From Euzebya sp. (GTDB lineage: Bacteria > Actinomycetota > Nitriliruptoria > Euzebyales > Euzebyaceae): a stretch of DNA of 46,055 nt. A model generated the notes under the pieces. The model was not told where the DNA came from and did not search any database. It was given only the letters and a program-made list of their open reading frames with translations. The translations under genes and the position numbers were made by a program. Below, in pieces: positions 1 to 7,777 of this stretch. Position 1 is the first letter of the stretch. Each line of letters opens with the position of its first letter. The stretch lies in contig NZ_CAXQBR010000030.1 of the NCBI RefSeq assembly GCF_964222135.1, positions 53,460-99,514 on the forward strand, given 5' to 3'.

Positions 1-1011
1 CTCGAATCCTCGACCTGGGTGCGCGGCACCCTCGACGGCGAGGCCGACGCGATCCCCGCCGTCGTGGCCGACCAGGACCTGGCCGGCGGTGACGACGACC
101 TGGACAACCTCACCCTCACCGAGGTCGAGGCAGCCCTCGAGCTGCTCGACGAGTCGTGGGGCCGCGGCCAGCTGATCGCGCCGCTGTGGACCTCCACCGC
201 CGCCCACGAGCTCCTGCTCGAGCAGGCGGCCAAGGACGGCCGCAACCGGGTCGCCTACCTCGACGCGCCGCTCGTCACCACCTTCGACGACACCGTCCAC
301 ACCACCTGGGCCGGCCTGCGTGACGCCGTCTCCGAGCACCTGGTCGACGGGGTCGACATCTCCCGCCTCGGCCTGCCGTTCCCGGTGTGGCACAACCTGC
401 AGCCGTACGGCACCGGCGACGGAATCCCCCGCCGGGTGCCCGGGTCGGTGTTCGCCGCCGCGGTCACCGCCACCGCGGACCAGACGAACACGCCGAGCAC
501 GATGCCGATCGCCGAGCGGGGCTACCCCGCCGACGCCGGCACCAACGGCGTGTTCCGCGAGCCGGTGCTGACCATCACCGCGCAGCAGCGCACCGCGCTG
601 ACCGCCGACCACATCAACGTCCCGGCCTACGACCAGCAGCTCGGCGCCCGCCTGTACGGGTTCCGGTCGGTGTCGGCCGACCCGATGTGGCGGCAGGGCA
701 ACTGGGCCCGCTACGGCATGTCGCTGCAGGCCCGCCTCGACGCCCGCGCCGAACGGTTCGTCGGCGGCCACATCACCCGCGACACCCTCGCGGAGCTGAA
801 GAACAACGCCGCGTTGGAGCTCACCGCCGACTACGAGGCCGGCGACATCTTCGGTGACACCGTCGACGACGCGTTCACCGTCGACGTCGGCGACACCGTC
901 AACCCGGCCGACGAGATCGCCGCCGGCCGGATGCGCGGCCGCGCCGAGGTCACCATGACCCCGGCCGGTGAGACCGTCATCTTCGACCTGCTCGCCCGCC
1001 CGATCGCCTGA
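1..1011 (+). CDS. Contractile tail sheath protein (C-terminal part, 5' end outside window)
   Basis: The reading frame is open from base 1, so the gene starts upstream; the GTG at 19 is probably internal. The visible 337 codons look like the C-terminal portion of a phage tail sheath. After an acidic linker there is a segment (GLPFPVWHNLQPYG, about residues 125-138 of the visible part), and a C-terminal domain with NWARYGMSLQARLDARAERF, then alternating strands ending in VIFDLLARPIA. Sheath subunits polymerise around the inner tube and contract to drive it into the target cell. The tube gene follows 14 bases downstream with a good GAGGAG Shine-Dalgarno, the usual sheath-tube order. I infer the function from gene order and general resemblance rather than from a catalytic motif. 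Confidence 0.78.
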   Translation, partial: LESSTWVRGTLDGEADAIPAVVADQDLAGGDDDLDNLTLTEVEAALELLDESWGRGQLIAPLWTSTAAHELLLEQAAKDGRNRVAYLDAPLVTTFDDTVHTTWAGLRDAVSEHLVDGVDISRLGLPFPVWHNLQPYGTGDGIPRRVPGSVFAAAVTATADQTNTPSTMPIAERGYPADAGTNGVFREPVLTITAQQRTALTADHINVPAYDQQLGARLYGFRSVSADPMWRQGNWARYGMSLQARLDARAERFVGGHITRDTLAELKNNAALELTADYEAGDIFGDTVDDAFTVDVGDTVNPADEIAAGRMRGRAEVTMTPAGETVIFDLLARPIA

Positions 1012-1025
1012 CCCGAGGAGCACCC

Positions 1026-1475
1026 GTGAACGATCAGATCAGGCCGACCGCGGCGTCACAGCGGACGGTCAACTTCCTCGACCCGCGCACCGGACGGGTC
1101 GTCCGCACCATCCGCGGCTGGGCCGAGACGACCGGACCGCGCACCGAGGTCGAGTCATCGAAGTGGGCCGGCGCCGGCTCCGAGGGCGACCTCCCCGTCA
1201 TGGGGCTCACGAAGACCACCGAGGACATCACCCTCACCACGGCGTTCCCCATCGACGTCGAACCCGAGGTCCGCCGGTGGCTGCGGAACCACATCACCTC
1301 GCCGGTCGAGTACATCGACCAGCCGATCCACCCCCAGACCAAGGAGCCGCTCGGCAAGGCCGACCTGTACCGCGGCTTCCTGAAGGGGGTCGTGCCGCCC
1401 GGTGGTGGCCGGTCGAACACCGCTGAGGCGGCCGAGATCCAGTGCGTCCTCACCGTCCGTGGAGTCGTCGGATGA
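1026..1475 (+). CDS. Tail tube protein of the contractile tail
   Basis: A 149-residue protein directly after the sheath gene. It begins with a short polar arm and a beta hairpin-like stretch (TVNFLDPRTGRVVRTIRGWAE), followed by alternating beta strands, the length and shape expected of a T4 gp19/P2 FII-type tube subunit that stacks in hexameric rings inside the sheath. The GTG start is preceded by GAGGAG at 1016-1021. Its stop overlaps the next start as ATGA (1472-1475), so tube and chaperone are translationally coupled. The position between sheath and tail chaperones is the strongest support; sequence alone is not diagnostic. Confidence 0.75.
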   Translation: MNDQIRPTAASQRTVNFLDPRTGRVVRTIRGWAETTGPRTEVESSKWAGAGSEGDLPVMGLTKTTEDITLTTAFPIDVEPEVRRWLRNHITSPVEYIDQPIHPQTKEPLGKADLYRGFLKGVVPPGGGRSNTAEAAEIQCVLTVRGVVG

Positions 1476-2023
1476 CCAACGAACTCCGCGACGACGACCT
1501 CGGGTTGCAGCCGGCCGCCCCCTCCTCCCCGCTGGCGGACATGCGCGCCGGCCTGTTCGACGGCATCGAAGACGAGATCGCCGAGCAGGAAGAGGAGTTC
1601 CGCTGGCTCAACCTGACCATCGACAAGCTGGACCTGCCCCGCTTCGCGGTGAAGGTCCGCTTCGGGAAGGTCCCCCACGCGCTGCTGCGCCGGCTGTTCG
1701 ACGTGCCGAAAAAGAAGCAGCGCGCCCAGCCCGACTGGGATCTGCAGGGCGCCGTCACCCTGCTTCTGGAGGCCTGTCAGGGCGTGTTCGCCGAGACCCC
1801 GGACGGGGACCGGTACGCGTTCAACCGCACCGCCCCCGACGGGGAGTGGCCGACCTTCGCCGACGACTGGCAGACCATCGCGGCGAACCTGCCCCGCGGC
1901 GACGAGATCACCGGCCCGCGGGCGCTGATCCGCCGGCTGTACGACGACGGGCAGATCCTGGTCACCGCCACCGCGGTGCAGCGCCACTCCGGCTACGACG
2001 AGACGCTGCTCGCGGGAAACTGA
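1472..2023 (+). CDS. Tail assembly chaperone, short form (gpG-like)
   Basis: A 183-residue acidic protein starting at the ATG that overlaps the tube stop. The upstream in-frame codons back to 1442 lie inside the tube gene and are unlikely to be used. It ends at TGA 2021-2023, immediately after a canonical slippery heptamer. In lambda and many other tailed phages two chaperones, G and the frameshift fusion GT, coat and guide the tape measure protein during tail polymerisation. The position between tube and tape measure matches this role exactly. It has a mixed charged N-terminus and a helical core (FGKVPHALLRRLFDVPKKKQ). There is no enzymatic motif, and none is expected. Confidence 0.82.
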   Translation: MTNELRDDDLGLQPAAPSSPLADMRAGLFDGIEDEIAEQEEEFRWLNLTIDKLDLPRFAVKVRFGKVPHALLRRLFDVPKKKQRAQPDWDLQGAVTLLLEACQGVFAETPDGDRYAFNRTAPDGEWPTFADDWQTIAANLPRGDEITGPRALIRRLYDDGQILVTATAVQRHSGYDETLLAGN

Positions 2024-2286
2024 CCCGCCGCACCGGCTGGCATGACTTCGCCGGCCGTGCGGCGCTTCTCGGCCAGACCGCCGACGTCCTCGAGCTGCTC
2101 GGCCGGCCCATCGACGACATCGCCCACGTCGAGCACGCCACCAACGCCGCGGAGGAGCACCTGCACCGGATCCTCCGCAGCTACGTCGGCCTGCTCGTCC
2201 ACGCGATCACCGGCAAGCCGGTCCAGTGGAACGACGACCAGGCCGGCGAGCCGATCCCGATGGGTGAGATCACCGACGAGCAGTAG
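1472..2286 (+). CDS. Tail assembly chaperone, long form made by -1 frameshift (gpGT-like)
   Basis: The frame reached by slipping back one base at GGGAAAC (2014-2020) stays open to TAG 2284-2286 and adds about 89 residues, beginning G-K-L-T-R-R-T-G-W. The added segment is helical and includes DVLELLGRPIDDIAHVEH, with EEHLHRILRSYVGLLVHAI further on. It has no start codon or ribosome site of its own that would explain it as a separate gene. Known biology: the T extension binds assembling tube subunits while the shared G part binds the tape measure, and a low fixed slippage ratio sets G:GT stoichiometry. An annotation pipeline would miss this product or call a spurious overlapping ORF. Confidence 0.85.
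2014..2064 (+). other. Programmed -1 ribosomal frameshift site with downstream stem-loop
   Basis: Slippery heptamer G GGA AAC (2014-2020) lies in the zero frame directly before the TGA of the short chaperone. After a 5-base spacer, an 8-bp perfect stem pairs CGCCGCAC (2026-2033) with GTGCGGCG (2057-2064). A further 4-bp inner pairing (CGGC/GCCG) sits inside the loop. Heptamer class X XXY YYZ, spacer length and stem strength all fit known signals. Confidence 0.88.
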
Positions 2287-2306
2287 CCCCGACGTGAGGA
2301 GGCGTG

Positions 2307-4670
2307 GTGGCCAACGGCGACATCACGATCGTCCTCGACCTGCGCGGCAACGCCGACGTCGACCGGCGGCTGCAGACCACCCGCAGGAACGTCCACGACC
2401 TCGCCTCGGAATCCGACCAGGCCGGACGCAAGGCCACCCTCATGGGGCGGATGTTCTCCGGCGCCGGGTCGGCGATCCAGTCCGTCGGCCGGATCGCCGC
2501 CACCGCGGTCCGCGGGTTCGCCGCCCTCACCGCCGCCGTCGGCGCCGCCGCGCTGACGATCGGCTACCGGTTCACCCAGGCCGCGTCCGATGCCGCAGAG
2601 ACCCGTCAGGCGTTCGACACCGTCTTCCAGGGCGACCCGCTCGAAGGGATCAACGCCTACGTCGAGGAGACGAACCACCGGTTCGGGATCGCCAACACGC
2701 AGCTGCGTGAGGCCGCGTTGACGTTCGGGGTGTTCGGCCAGGCCGCCGGCATCGCCCAGGGCGACCTCGACGACTTCTCTTCGTCGCTCGTCACCGCCGG
2801 GCTGGACCTGTCGAGCTTCCACAACGCCAACCCGCAGGAGGTGTTCGAGGCGCTCCGGTCCGGCCTGTCCGGTGAGGCCGAGCCGCTCCGACGGTTCGGG
2901 ATCTTCCTGTCCGAGGCGTCGCTGCAGGCCTTCGCGCTCGAGCAGGGCATCGGCACCGCCGTGTCGGCGATGTCAGAGCAGGAGAAGGTCGCGCTCCGCC
3001 AGCAGTTCATCCTCGCCAGCCTCGGAGCCGCCCACGGCGACCTGGCCCGCACCGCCGACTCGCTCGCCAACCAGCAGCGTCGCCTGTCCGGCATCTGGCA
3101 GGACAACCGCGAGCGGATCGGCACCGCCCTCATGCCGGTCCTCGAAGGTCTCACCCGGGTCACCGCCGAGCTGGCCGGCGTGCACCTGCCCAACCTCGCC
3201 GCCCAGCTCGAGGCGGTCGTCCCGTCCGCCGACGTCGTCGAGGCCGCCCTGTGGCGGGTCGTCGACCGTGCCGGCGACCTGATCACCACCTTCCGCAGCG
3301 GCGGGCTCGAGGAGGCCCTCGTCTCGGTGTTCGGAGAGGAGTCCCGCGGACTGATCGAAGCCGTCGGCGACATCCTCGAAGACATCGGCCTGGTCGTCGT
3401 CGCCGTCGTCCAGGGGTTCCTCAACGGCGCCGCCGGCATGCGTGAGGTGCTGCCGTGGTTCCGCACCCCGCTGGAGCTGCTCCGCGACGGCCTCGCCTGG
3501 CTGGCGGAGAACCGCGGGGTCGTGTCGACGTTCGGGCAGGTCCTCGGCACCGTCGTCCCGGTCCTCGGGGCGGTCGCCGCCGGCGTCGCCGCGGTCAACC
3601 TGGTCATGTCGGCCAACCCGATCGTGCTGGTCGTCGGCGCCCTCGCCGCGCTGGTCGCCGGGCTGGTGCACGCCTACCGGACGTCCGACGACTTCCGGGC
3701 CCGCGTCGACGCGGTGTGGCAGTGGCTGCAGCAAGCCGCCGGCTGGCTGCGCACCAACGTCCTCGAGCCGCTGGTCGTCTGGTGGTCCACCGTGATGTGG
3801 CCGACCCTGCAGGCCGTCGCCGCTGAGGTGGCGCCGATCCTCGCCGGGATCGTCCGCAACATCGGCGGGACCATCCAGGCGGTCTGGACCGGGATCATCC
3901 AACCGGCCGTCGACTGGTTCACCAGCAACTGGCCACGGATCTCCAACGCCGCAGGACGGGTGTGGGAGCTGATCTCCCCGATCGTCGACGCGATCGTGCA
4001 GGCCCACGAGGCGCTGTGGCACAACGTCCTCGAGCCGCTGCTCAGCTTCTGGGTCGACACGCTGTGGCCGGGCATCAACACCGCGATCAGCGAAGCCGGC
4101 CCGGTCGTCACCGGCATCCTCGAGGCGATCCTCGACCACGTCGAGTGGCTGATCAGCGGTGTCGAGACGGCCGCCAGCGCGGTGTCGTCCTGGTGGGACG
4201 CCCTCGTCGAGGGAGCCCAGGAGGCGTGGGAGCTCGTCCAGCCGATCATCGACAACATCCGGTCGGGGTTCGAGACCGTCACCGACGTCGTCGACCGGCT
4301 CAACCCGTTCTCCGGCGGCACCGCCCCCCGCAACGTCCTGCCCGTCGAGCCGCGCGCCACCGGCGGGCCGGTCGCCGGCGGGATGCCCTACCGGGTCGGG
4401 GAGCTCGGCCCCGAGCTGTTCGTCCCGAACACGTCCGGGTGGATCCTCAACCACCGGCAGACCGCCGCAGCCGCCCCGCAGCTGCACGCCGTCTCCGCCG
4501 CTGCTGACGTCGCACCCCGCCGGGGCGGCGACGGCGCCACCTTCCACATCACCGTCAACGCCACCTTCGACGGTGACGGCACCACCGACCGGCAGCGGGC
4601 CCGCAACATCGGCCGTGAGATCGCCGACGAGGTCCGCCGCCAGCAGCTCGTCGACGAGGTCATCGGGTGA
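2307..4670 (+). CDS. Tape measure protein
   Basis: A long (about 787 residues) protein after the chaperones, the position and size of a tail tape measure that fixes tail length and is ejected through the tube. The N-terminus (DITIVLDLRGNADVDRRLQ) and the following helical, Ala-rich segment are typical. Hydrophobic stretches occur near residues 60-85 and 425-455, and Trp-rich helical repeats (WWSTVMWP, WFTSNWP, FWVDTLWPG, about 490-600) suggest a membrane-active segment. The C-terminus carries the PYRVGELGPELFVPN-type motif common to many tape measures. GTG codons at 2304 and 2307 are both possible; 2307 is better spaced from GAGGAG (2296-2301). At about 1.5 angstroms per residue the tail would be roughly 0.12 micrometre long. 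Confidence 0.87.
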   Translation: MANGDITIVLDLRGNADVDRRLQTTRRNVHDLASESDQAGRKATLMGRMFSGAGSAIQSVGRIAATAVRGFAALTAAVGAAALTIGYRFTQAASDAAETRQAFDTVFQGDPLEGINAYVEETNHRFGIANTQLREAALTFGVFGQAAGIAQGDLDDFSSSLVTAGLDLSSFHNANPQEVFEALRSGLSGEAEPLRRFGIFLSEASLQAFALEQGIGTAVSAMSEQEKVALRQQFILASLGAAHGDLARTADSLANQQRRLSGIWQDNRERIGTALMPVLEGLTRVTAELAGVHLPNLAAQLEAVVPSADVVEAALWRVVDRAGDLITTFRSGGLEEALVSVFGEESRGLIEAVGDILEDIGLVVVAVVQGFLNGAAGMREVLPWFRTPLELLRDGLAWLAENRGVVSTFGQVLGTVVPVLGAVAAGVAAVNLVMSANPIVLVVGALAALVAGLVHAYRTSDDFRARVDAVWQWLQQAAGWLRTNVLEPLVVWWSTVMWPTLQAVAAEVAPILAGIVRNIGGTIQAVWTGIIQPAVDWFTSNWPRISNAAGRVWELISPIVDAIVQAHEALWHNVLEPLLSFWVDTLWPGINTAISEAGPVVTGILEAILDHVEWLISGVETAASAVSSWWDALVEGAQEAWELVQPIIDNIRSGFETVTDVVDRLNPFSGGTAPRNVLPVEPRATGGPVAGGMPYRVGELGPELFVPNTSGWILNHRQTAAAAPQLHAVSAAADVAPRRGGDGATFHITVNATFDGDGTTDRQRARNIGREIADEVRRQQLVDEVIG

Positions 4671-5404
4671 CCGTCAACCGCTACGTCAGGCCCGAGCCTG
4701 CCCGGTCCGGGTGGGCGATCATCCAGACCGACCCTCCACCCCGCCGGACCTTGTGGCTGGACCACAAGCCGCACACGCTCCGGCGGGGCGGGGTCGGCGG
4801 CTGGCGCAGCCGGACCGTGGACCGCGGCCTCGACGTCGTCGAGTTCGGCTCCACCCCCCGCCACACGATGCGGCTCGAGCTGCTGTTCGACGCCGTCGGC
4901 ACCCCCCGTGACGACGTGCAGGCACAGCTGGAGCTCCTCCACCTATTCGGCCGCAAGATCAACCAGGCCGACCCCGAGTCGACCCCCCCGCTGGTCGCGT
5001 TGACGTTCGGCCGGTCCCAGCAGCTCCGCTGGGTCATCGACGACATCGACCCGGTCCGCCAGGTCGAACACCCCGCGACGGGCCGGATCATGCAGGCCGT
5101 CGTCCACGTCGACCTGTCCGAGGCGCGGCTGCCGACGTTGGCGTTCACCGACACCACCCCCGTCGAGGAAGCCCACGCCACCACCGGGCCGGCCCGGCCG
5201 TTCACCCGGCCCGACGACACCGCCGGCGACGGCGGGTTCCCGACGTCGTACACGGTGCAGCCGGGCGACACCCTCATCGGCATCGCCACCCGCCTGTACG
5301 GCGACTGGCGTCGGTTCGAGGACATCTACCAGGCCAACCGGCCTCCGCTCGTCGACCGGGACCTCATCCCGGCCGGCCTCGTCCTGACCCTCCCCGCCCC
5401 ATGA
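4667..5404 (+). CDS. LysM-domain tail tube/baseplate adaptor protein
   Basis: A 245-residue protein overlapping the tape measure by GTGA. Residues about 45-160 form a beta-rich domain (FGSTPRHTMRLELLF, PLVALTFGRSQQLRWVIDDI) like the LysM-type tail proteins (XkdP/Pvc7-like) found next to hub genes. A C-terminal LysM module spans about residues 193-243: SYTVQPGDTLIGIATRLYGD, then a W-R-R-F/I-Y-Q-A-N core and a LIPAGLVLTLP end. In contractile systems these LysM proteins sit between the tube and the hub or bind peptidoglycan. It overlaps the next gene (ATG at 5401), so the two are translationally coupled. Confidence 0.78.
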   Translation: MTVNRYVRPEPARSGWAIIQTDPPPRRTLWLDHKPHTLRRGGVGGWRSRTVDRGLDVVEFGSTPRHTMRLELLFDAVGTPRDDVQAQLELLHLFGRKINQADPESTPPLVALTFGRSQQLRWVIDDIDPVRQVEHPATGRIMQAVVHVDLSEARLPTLAFTDTTPVEEAHATTGPARPFTRPDDTAGDGGFPTSYTVQPGDTLIGIATRLYGDWRRFEDIYQANRPPLVDRDLIPAGLVLTLPAP

Positions 5405-7188
5405 CCAACTCGACGTTGATGCTGCAGCAGGTCGCCATGCTGCTCCGCGACCAGGGCATCGTCGGCGACACGCTCGTGCAGCTGACCGCCGCCTCCGTCG
5501 TCGAGTCCGGCCCCGGCGCCGACGCAGACCCGAACGGGCTGCTGTACGCCGACTGGCAGGCCGTCAACCCCGACGACGCCGACCCGCCCAAGTGGGGGCC
5601 GTCGTACAACTTCCTCCAGGTCAGGTCGCTGCAGCCCGGCCGGCCCGAGCTCGCCCAGGGGTACGCCCACCGGCACCCCGACTTCCTCACCGCATCACCC
5701 GTGAACGGCGCGATCGCCGTCGCCGCCGTCCTCCGCGAGCCCGGCGCGTCGCTCAACCTGTGGTCGTCGATCGCGTCCGGGGACCACCGGCCGTTCATCC
5801 CCGCTGCCCGGGACGCCGCTGCGAACCTGGCGAACACCGAGGTCGCGACCGGCGAGACGACACCGGCCGGCCAGCCCGACCCGTCCCGGCCGCGCGGCCC
5901 CTCATCGTCCTCGGCGCCGACGTCGAGCCTGGTCGCCGGGCTCGGCACCTACGGCGTCAACCAGATCAGCCTCGAAGGCGAACAGCTCTCCGCGATCGCG
6001 ACGGTCCTGAACGCACGGATGCTCCGGTCCATCCGCGACGCCTCCACCCTCACCGTGGTGGTCGCCGATCGGCATGGCCGGCTTCTCCGCTCCCCGCTGC
6101 TCGACCAGCGCTCCCAGTCCGTCGTCGACGGGATCCTGTGGGACCTGTTCGCCTACCGGCGGGTCGGCACCGACCTCGAGCTCACCCTCATCGACGCCGC
6201 CGCCGCCGACCTCGTCCACGACAAGCCCAACCCGCCCGTCGCCCAAGGCCCCGGGGTGGCGACCCGCGGGGCGTGGTGGCGCCGCATCGTCGAACGGCAC
6301 CCGTGGATCCGCTACGACATCGACGCGGAAGACCCCACCCCGACCGAGCTGACCACCGAGGTCGGCGAGTCGAGCTGGCAGGCGCTCGGCCGCACCGCCG
6401 AGCAGGTCGCCATGCGCAGGTTCGCGACCGCGAACCGGATCGTGATCGGCGCCGACGAGTGGCTGATGCGCCGCACCGGCCCGTTCGTCATCCGCGAGGG
6501 GTACGGCGGCATCACCCGCATCGAGTTCGACGTCACCCCCGGCACCCCCGCCGTCAAGGCCACCGTCACCTGCGACGCCCAGCTGTGGGCCGCCCCGCCC
6601 TCCCAGGCCGTCACCGTCGACGACCACGGGCCGGCGTCGGGCGACTGGATGGTCGAGGAGATCGAACGGACCTACGGCTCCACCGAGGCCACCATCCAAC
6701 TGACCCGCGCCCAACCGGCCCTGGTCGAACCGCCACACGAGGCCGACCCCGGCAGCCTCGGCGCCCTCGTCGGCGCCCAACTCGCCGGCGTCGGCGGCCG
6801 CCGGATCGTCCAAGACGTCGTCGCCGCCGCCATGACCCACACCGGCAAGCCGTACGTGTTCGGCGCCAAGGGCCCGTCGGCGTTCGACTGCTCCGGCCTC
6901 GCCACCGCCGCCGCCCGCACCGTCGGGCTGTCGTTCCCCGGCGGGTCGAAGAACCAGTACGCCGCCTGCCGCGACGCCGGCCGGCTCATCCCCGTCGGCG
7001 AGGCCGTCCGCACCTACGGCGCCGCGCTGTTCCGCATGACCGGCGACCCCACCCACGTGGCGATCTCCCGCGGCGACGGCACCACCATCGAAGCGCGCGG
7101 CCGCCGCTACGGCGTCGGCGTGTTCTCCGCCACCGACGGCCGCGCCTGGACCCACGGCGGCCTCATCCCCGGCGCCACCTACATCTGA
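5401..7188 (+). CDS. Baseplate hub with lysozyme-like N-terminus and NlpC/P60 C-terminal peptidase
   Basis: A 595-residue tail hub (gp27/gpD-like). Residues 1-140 resemble a lysozyme-like fold: a helix ending ESG (E35-G37), GPSYNFLQ (66-73), then a helix-Trp-SG end. After a Ser/Pro linker (about 155-180), residues about 190-440 form the hub core with strands like DASTLTVVVADRHGRLL. The last 130 residues are an NlpC/P60 domain: PYVFGAKGPSAFDCSG with catalytic Cys497 and THVAIS with His552. The usual third polar residue is not obvious near IEARG. The protein would sit at the needle tip and cut peptide stems of the target wall on injection. The lysozyme-like call is weaker than the peptidase call. 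Confidence 0.84.
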   Translation: MTNSTLMLQQVAMLLRDQGIVGDTLVQLTAASVVESGPGADADPNGLLYADWQAVNPDDADPPKWGPSYNFLQVRSLQPGRPELAQGYAHRHPDFLTASPVNGAIAVAAVLREPGASLNLWSSIASGDHRPFIPAARDAAANLANTEVATGETTPAGQPDPSRPRGPSSSSAPTSSLVAGLGTYGVNQISLEGEQLSAIATVLNARMLRSIRDASTLTVVVADRHGRLLRSPLLDQRSQSVVDGILWDLFAYRRVGTDLELTLIDAAAADLVHDKPNPPVAQGPGVATRGAWWRRIVERHPWIRYDIDAEDPTPTELTTEVGESSWQALGRTAEQVAMRRFATANRIVIGADEWLMRRTGPFVIREGYGGITRIEFDVTPGTPAVKATVTCDAQLWAAPPSQAVTVDDHGPASGDWMVEEIERTYGSTEATIQLTRAQPALVEPPHEADPGSLGALVGAQLAGVGGRRIVQDVVAAAMTHTGKPYVFGAKGPSAFDCSGLATAAARTVGLSFPGGSKNQYAACRDAGRLIPVGEAVRTYGAALFRMTGDPTHVAISRGDGTTIEARGRRYGVGVFSATDGRAWTHGGLIPGATYI

Positions 7189-7206
7189 CCCTGGAAGGGA
7201 CGCTGC

Positions 7207-7470
7207 ATGGCCAGGTTCCCGCGCAACATCCCGGTCCAGTTCGAGCTGGTCGGCTGCACCATCCGGTCCGCCAACCTCGACGGGACGTGCCGGTGGCAGG
7301 TCGACGACACCGACCGGCTGCGCGGCCCCGCGAGCTACATGCGCGTCGGCGACCAGCAGGCCCCGCCCGCCGACGGTCCGGCGGTCGCGCTGGTGCCGAA
7401 CGGGAACCTCGACGCCGCCGTGATCATCCCGTTCGCCCTGGGCGTCGTCGGCGCCCACACCCACGTGTGA
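7207..7470 (+). CDS. Small baseplate-associated protein, function unknown
   Basis: An 87-residue protein with an AAGGGA Shine-Dalgarno just upstream of ATG 7207. It contains two cysteines (VGCTI, DGTCRW) and a glycine- and valine-rich end (PFALGVVGAHTHV). It lies between the hub and the gp25-like wedge protein, where many contractile systems encode the spike or a spike-tip PAAR protein. The C-terminal HTHV could bind a metal, but I see no PAAR repeat, so I do not assign it as the spike. The tight spacing to both neighbours supports a real gene in the tail operon. Confidence 0.6.
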   Translation: MARFPRNIPVQFELVGCTIRSANLDGTCRWQVDDTDRLRGPASYMRVGDQQAPPADGPAVALVPNGNLDAAVIIPFALGVVGAHTHV

Positions 7471-7480
7471 GGAGCTGCTG

Positions 7481-7777
7481 ATGGCCGACACGCTCGCCTG
7501 GCCGGTCCGTGTCGTCGACGGCGCCTTCGTGATGGTGGAGGTCGGCTCCGAGGAGGAGGCCCGGCAGAACGTCGCCGTGCTGGCCGCCACCCGGCAGGGC
7601 GAGCGGATCCCCGCGCCCGGCTACGGGATCCCGGACCCGACCGGGATCCGCGAGTTCGACACCGCCGAGCTCACCTCCGCCGCCGCCCGGTTCGTCCCCG
7701 GCGTCCCCGTCCGCGTGGTGGAGGACCGAGCCGACGACACCGGCACCTTGACGATCACCGTGGACGTGAACCCGTGA
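7481..7777 (+). CDS. Baseplate wedge protein, gp25-like (W)
   Basis: A 98-residue protein matching the gp25/W family in size and motif. The family core occurs as NVAVLAATRQGERIPAPGYG followed by IPDP: a conserved helix with the Arg/Gly-Glu-Arg segment and the P-x-x-G-x-G turn. gp25 is part of the inner baseplate that nucleates sheath polymerisation. GAGGAGCTG lies just upstream of the ATG. The 3' end overlaps the baseplate J gene (GTGA at 7774), the classic W-J order of P2-like and other contractile tails. Confidence 0.83.
   Translation: MADTLAWPVRVVDGAFVMVEVGSEEEARQNVAVLAATRQGERIPAPGYGIPDPTGIREFDTAELTSAAARFVPGVPVRVVEDRADDTGTLTITVDVNP

Noticed and set aside
2973-4547. Long reverse-strand ORF (524 residues) opposite the tape measure
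   Set aside because: Antisense shadow created by high GC; residue composition is Asp/Gly/Val-rich without motifs, while the forward frame is a coherent tape measure.
5902-7590. Reverse ORF of 562 residues opposite the hub
   Set aside because: Gly/Ala/Val/Asp-rich shadow without motif or ribosome site; the forward frame has catalytic motifs.
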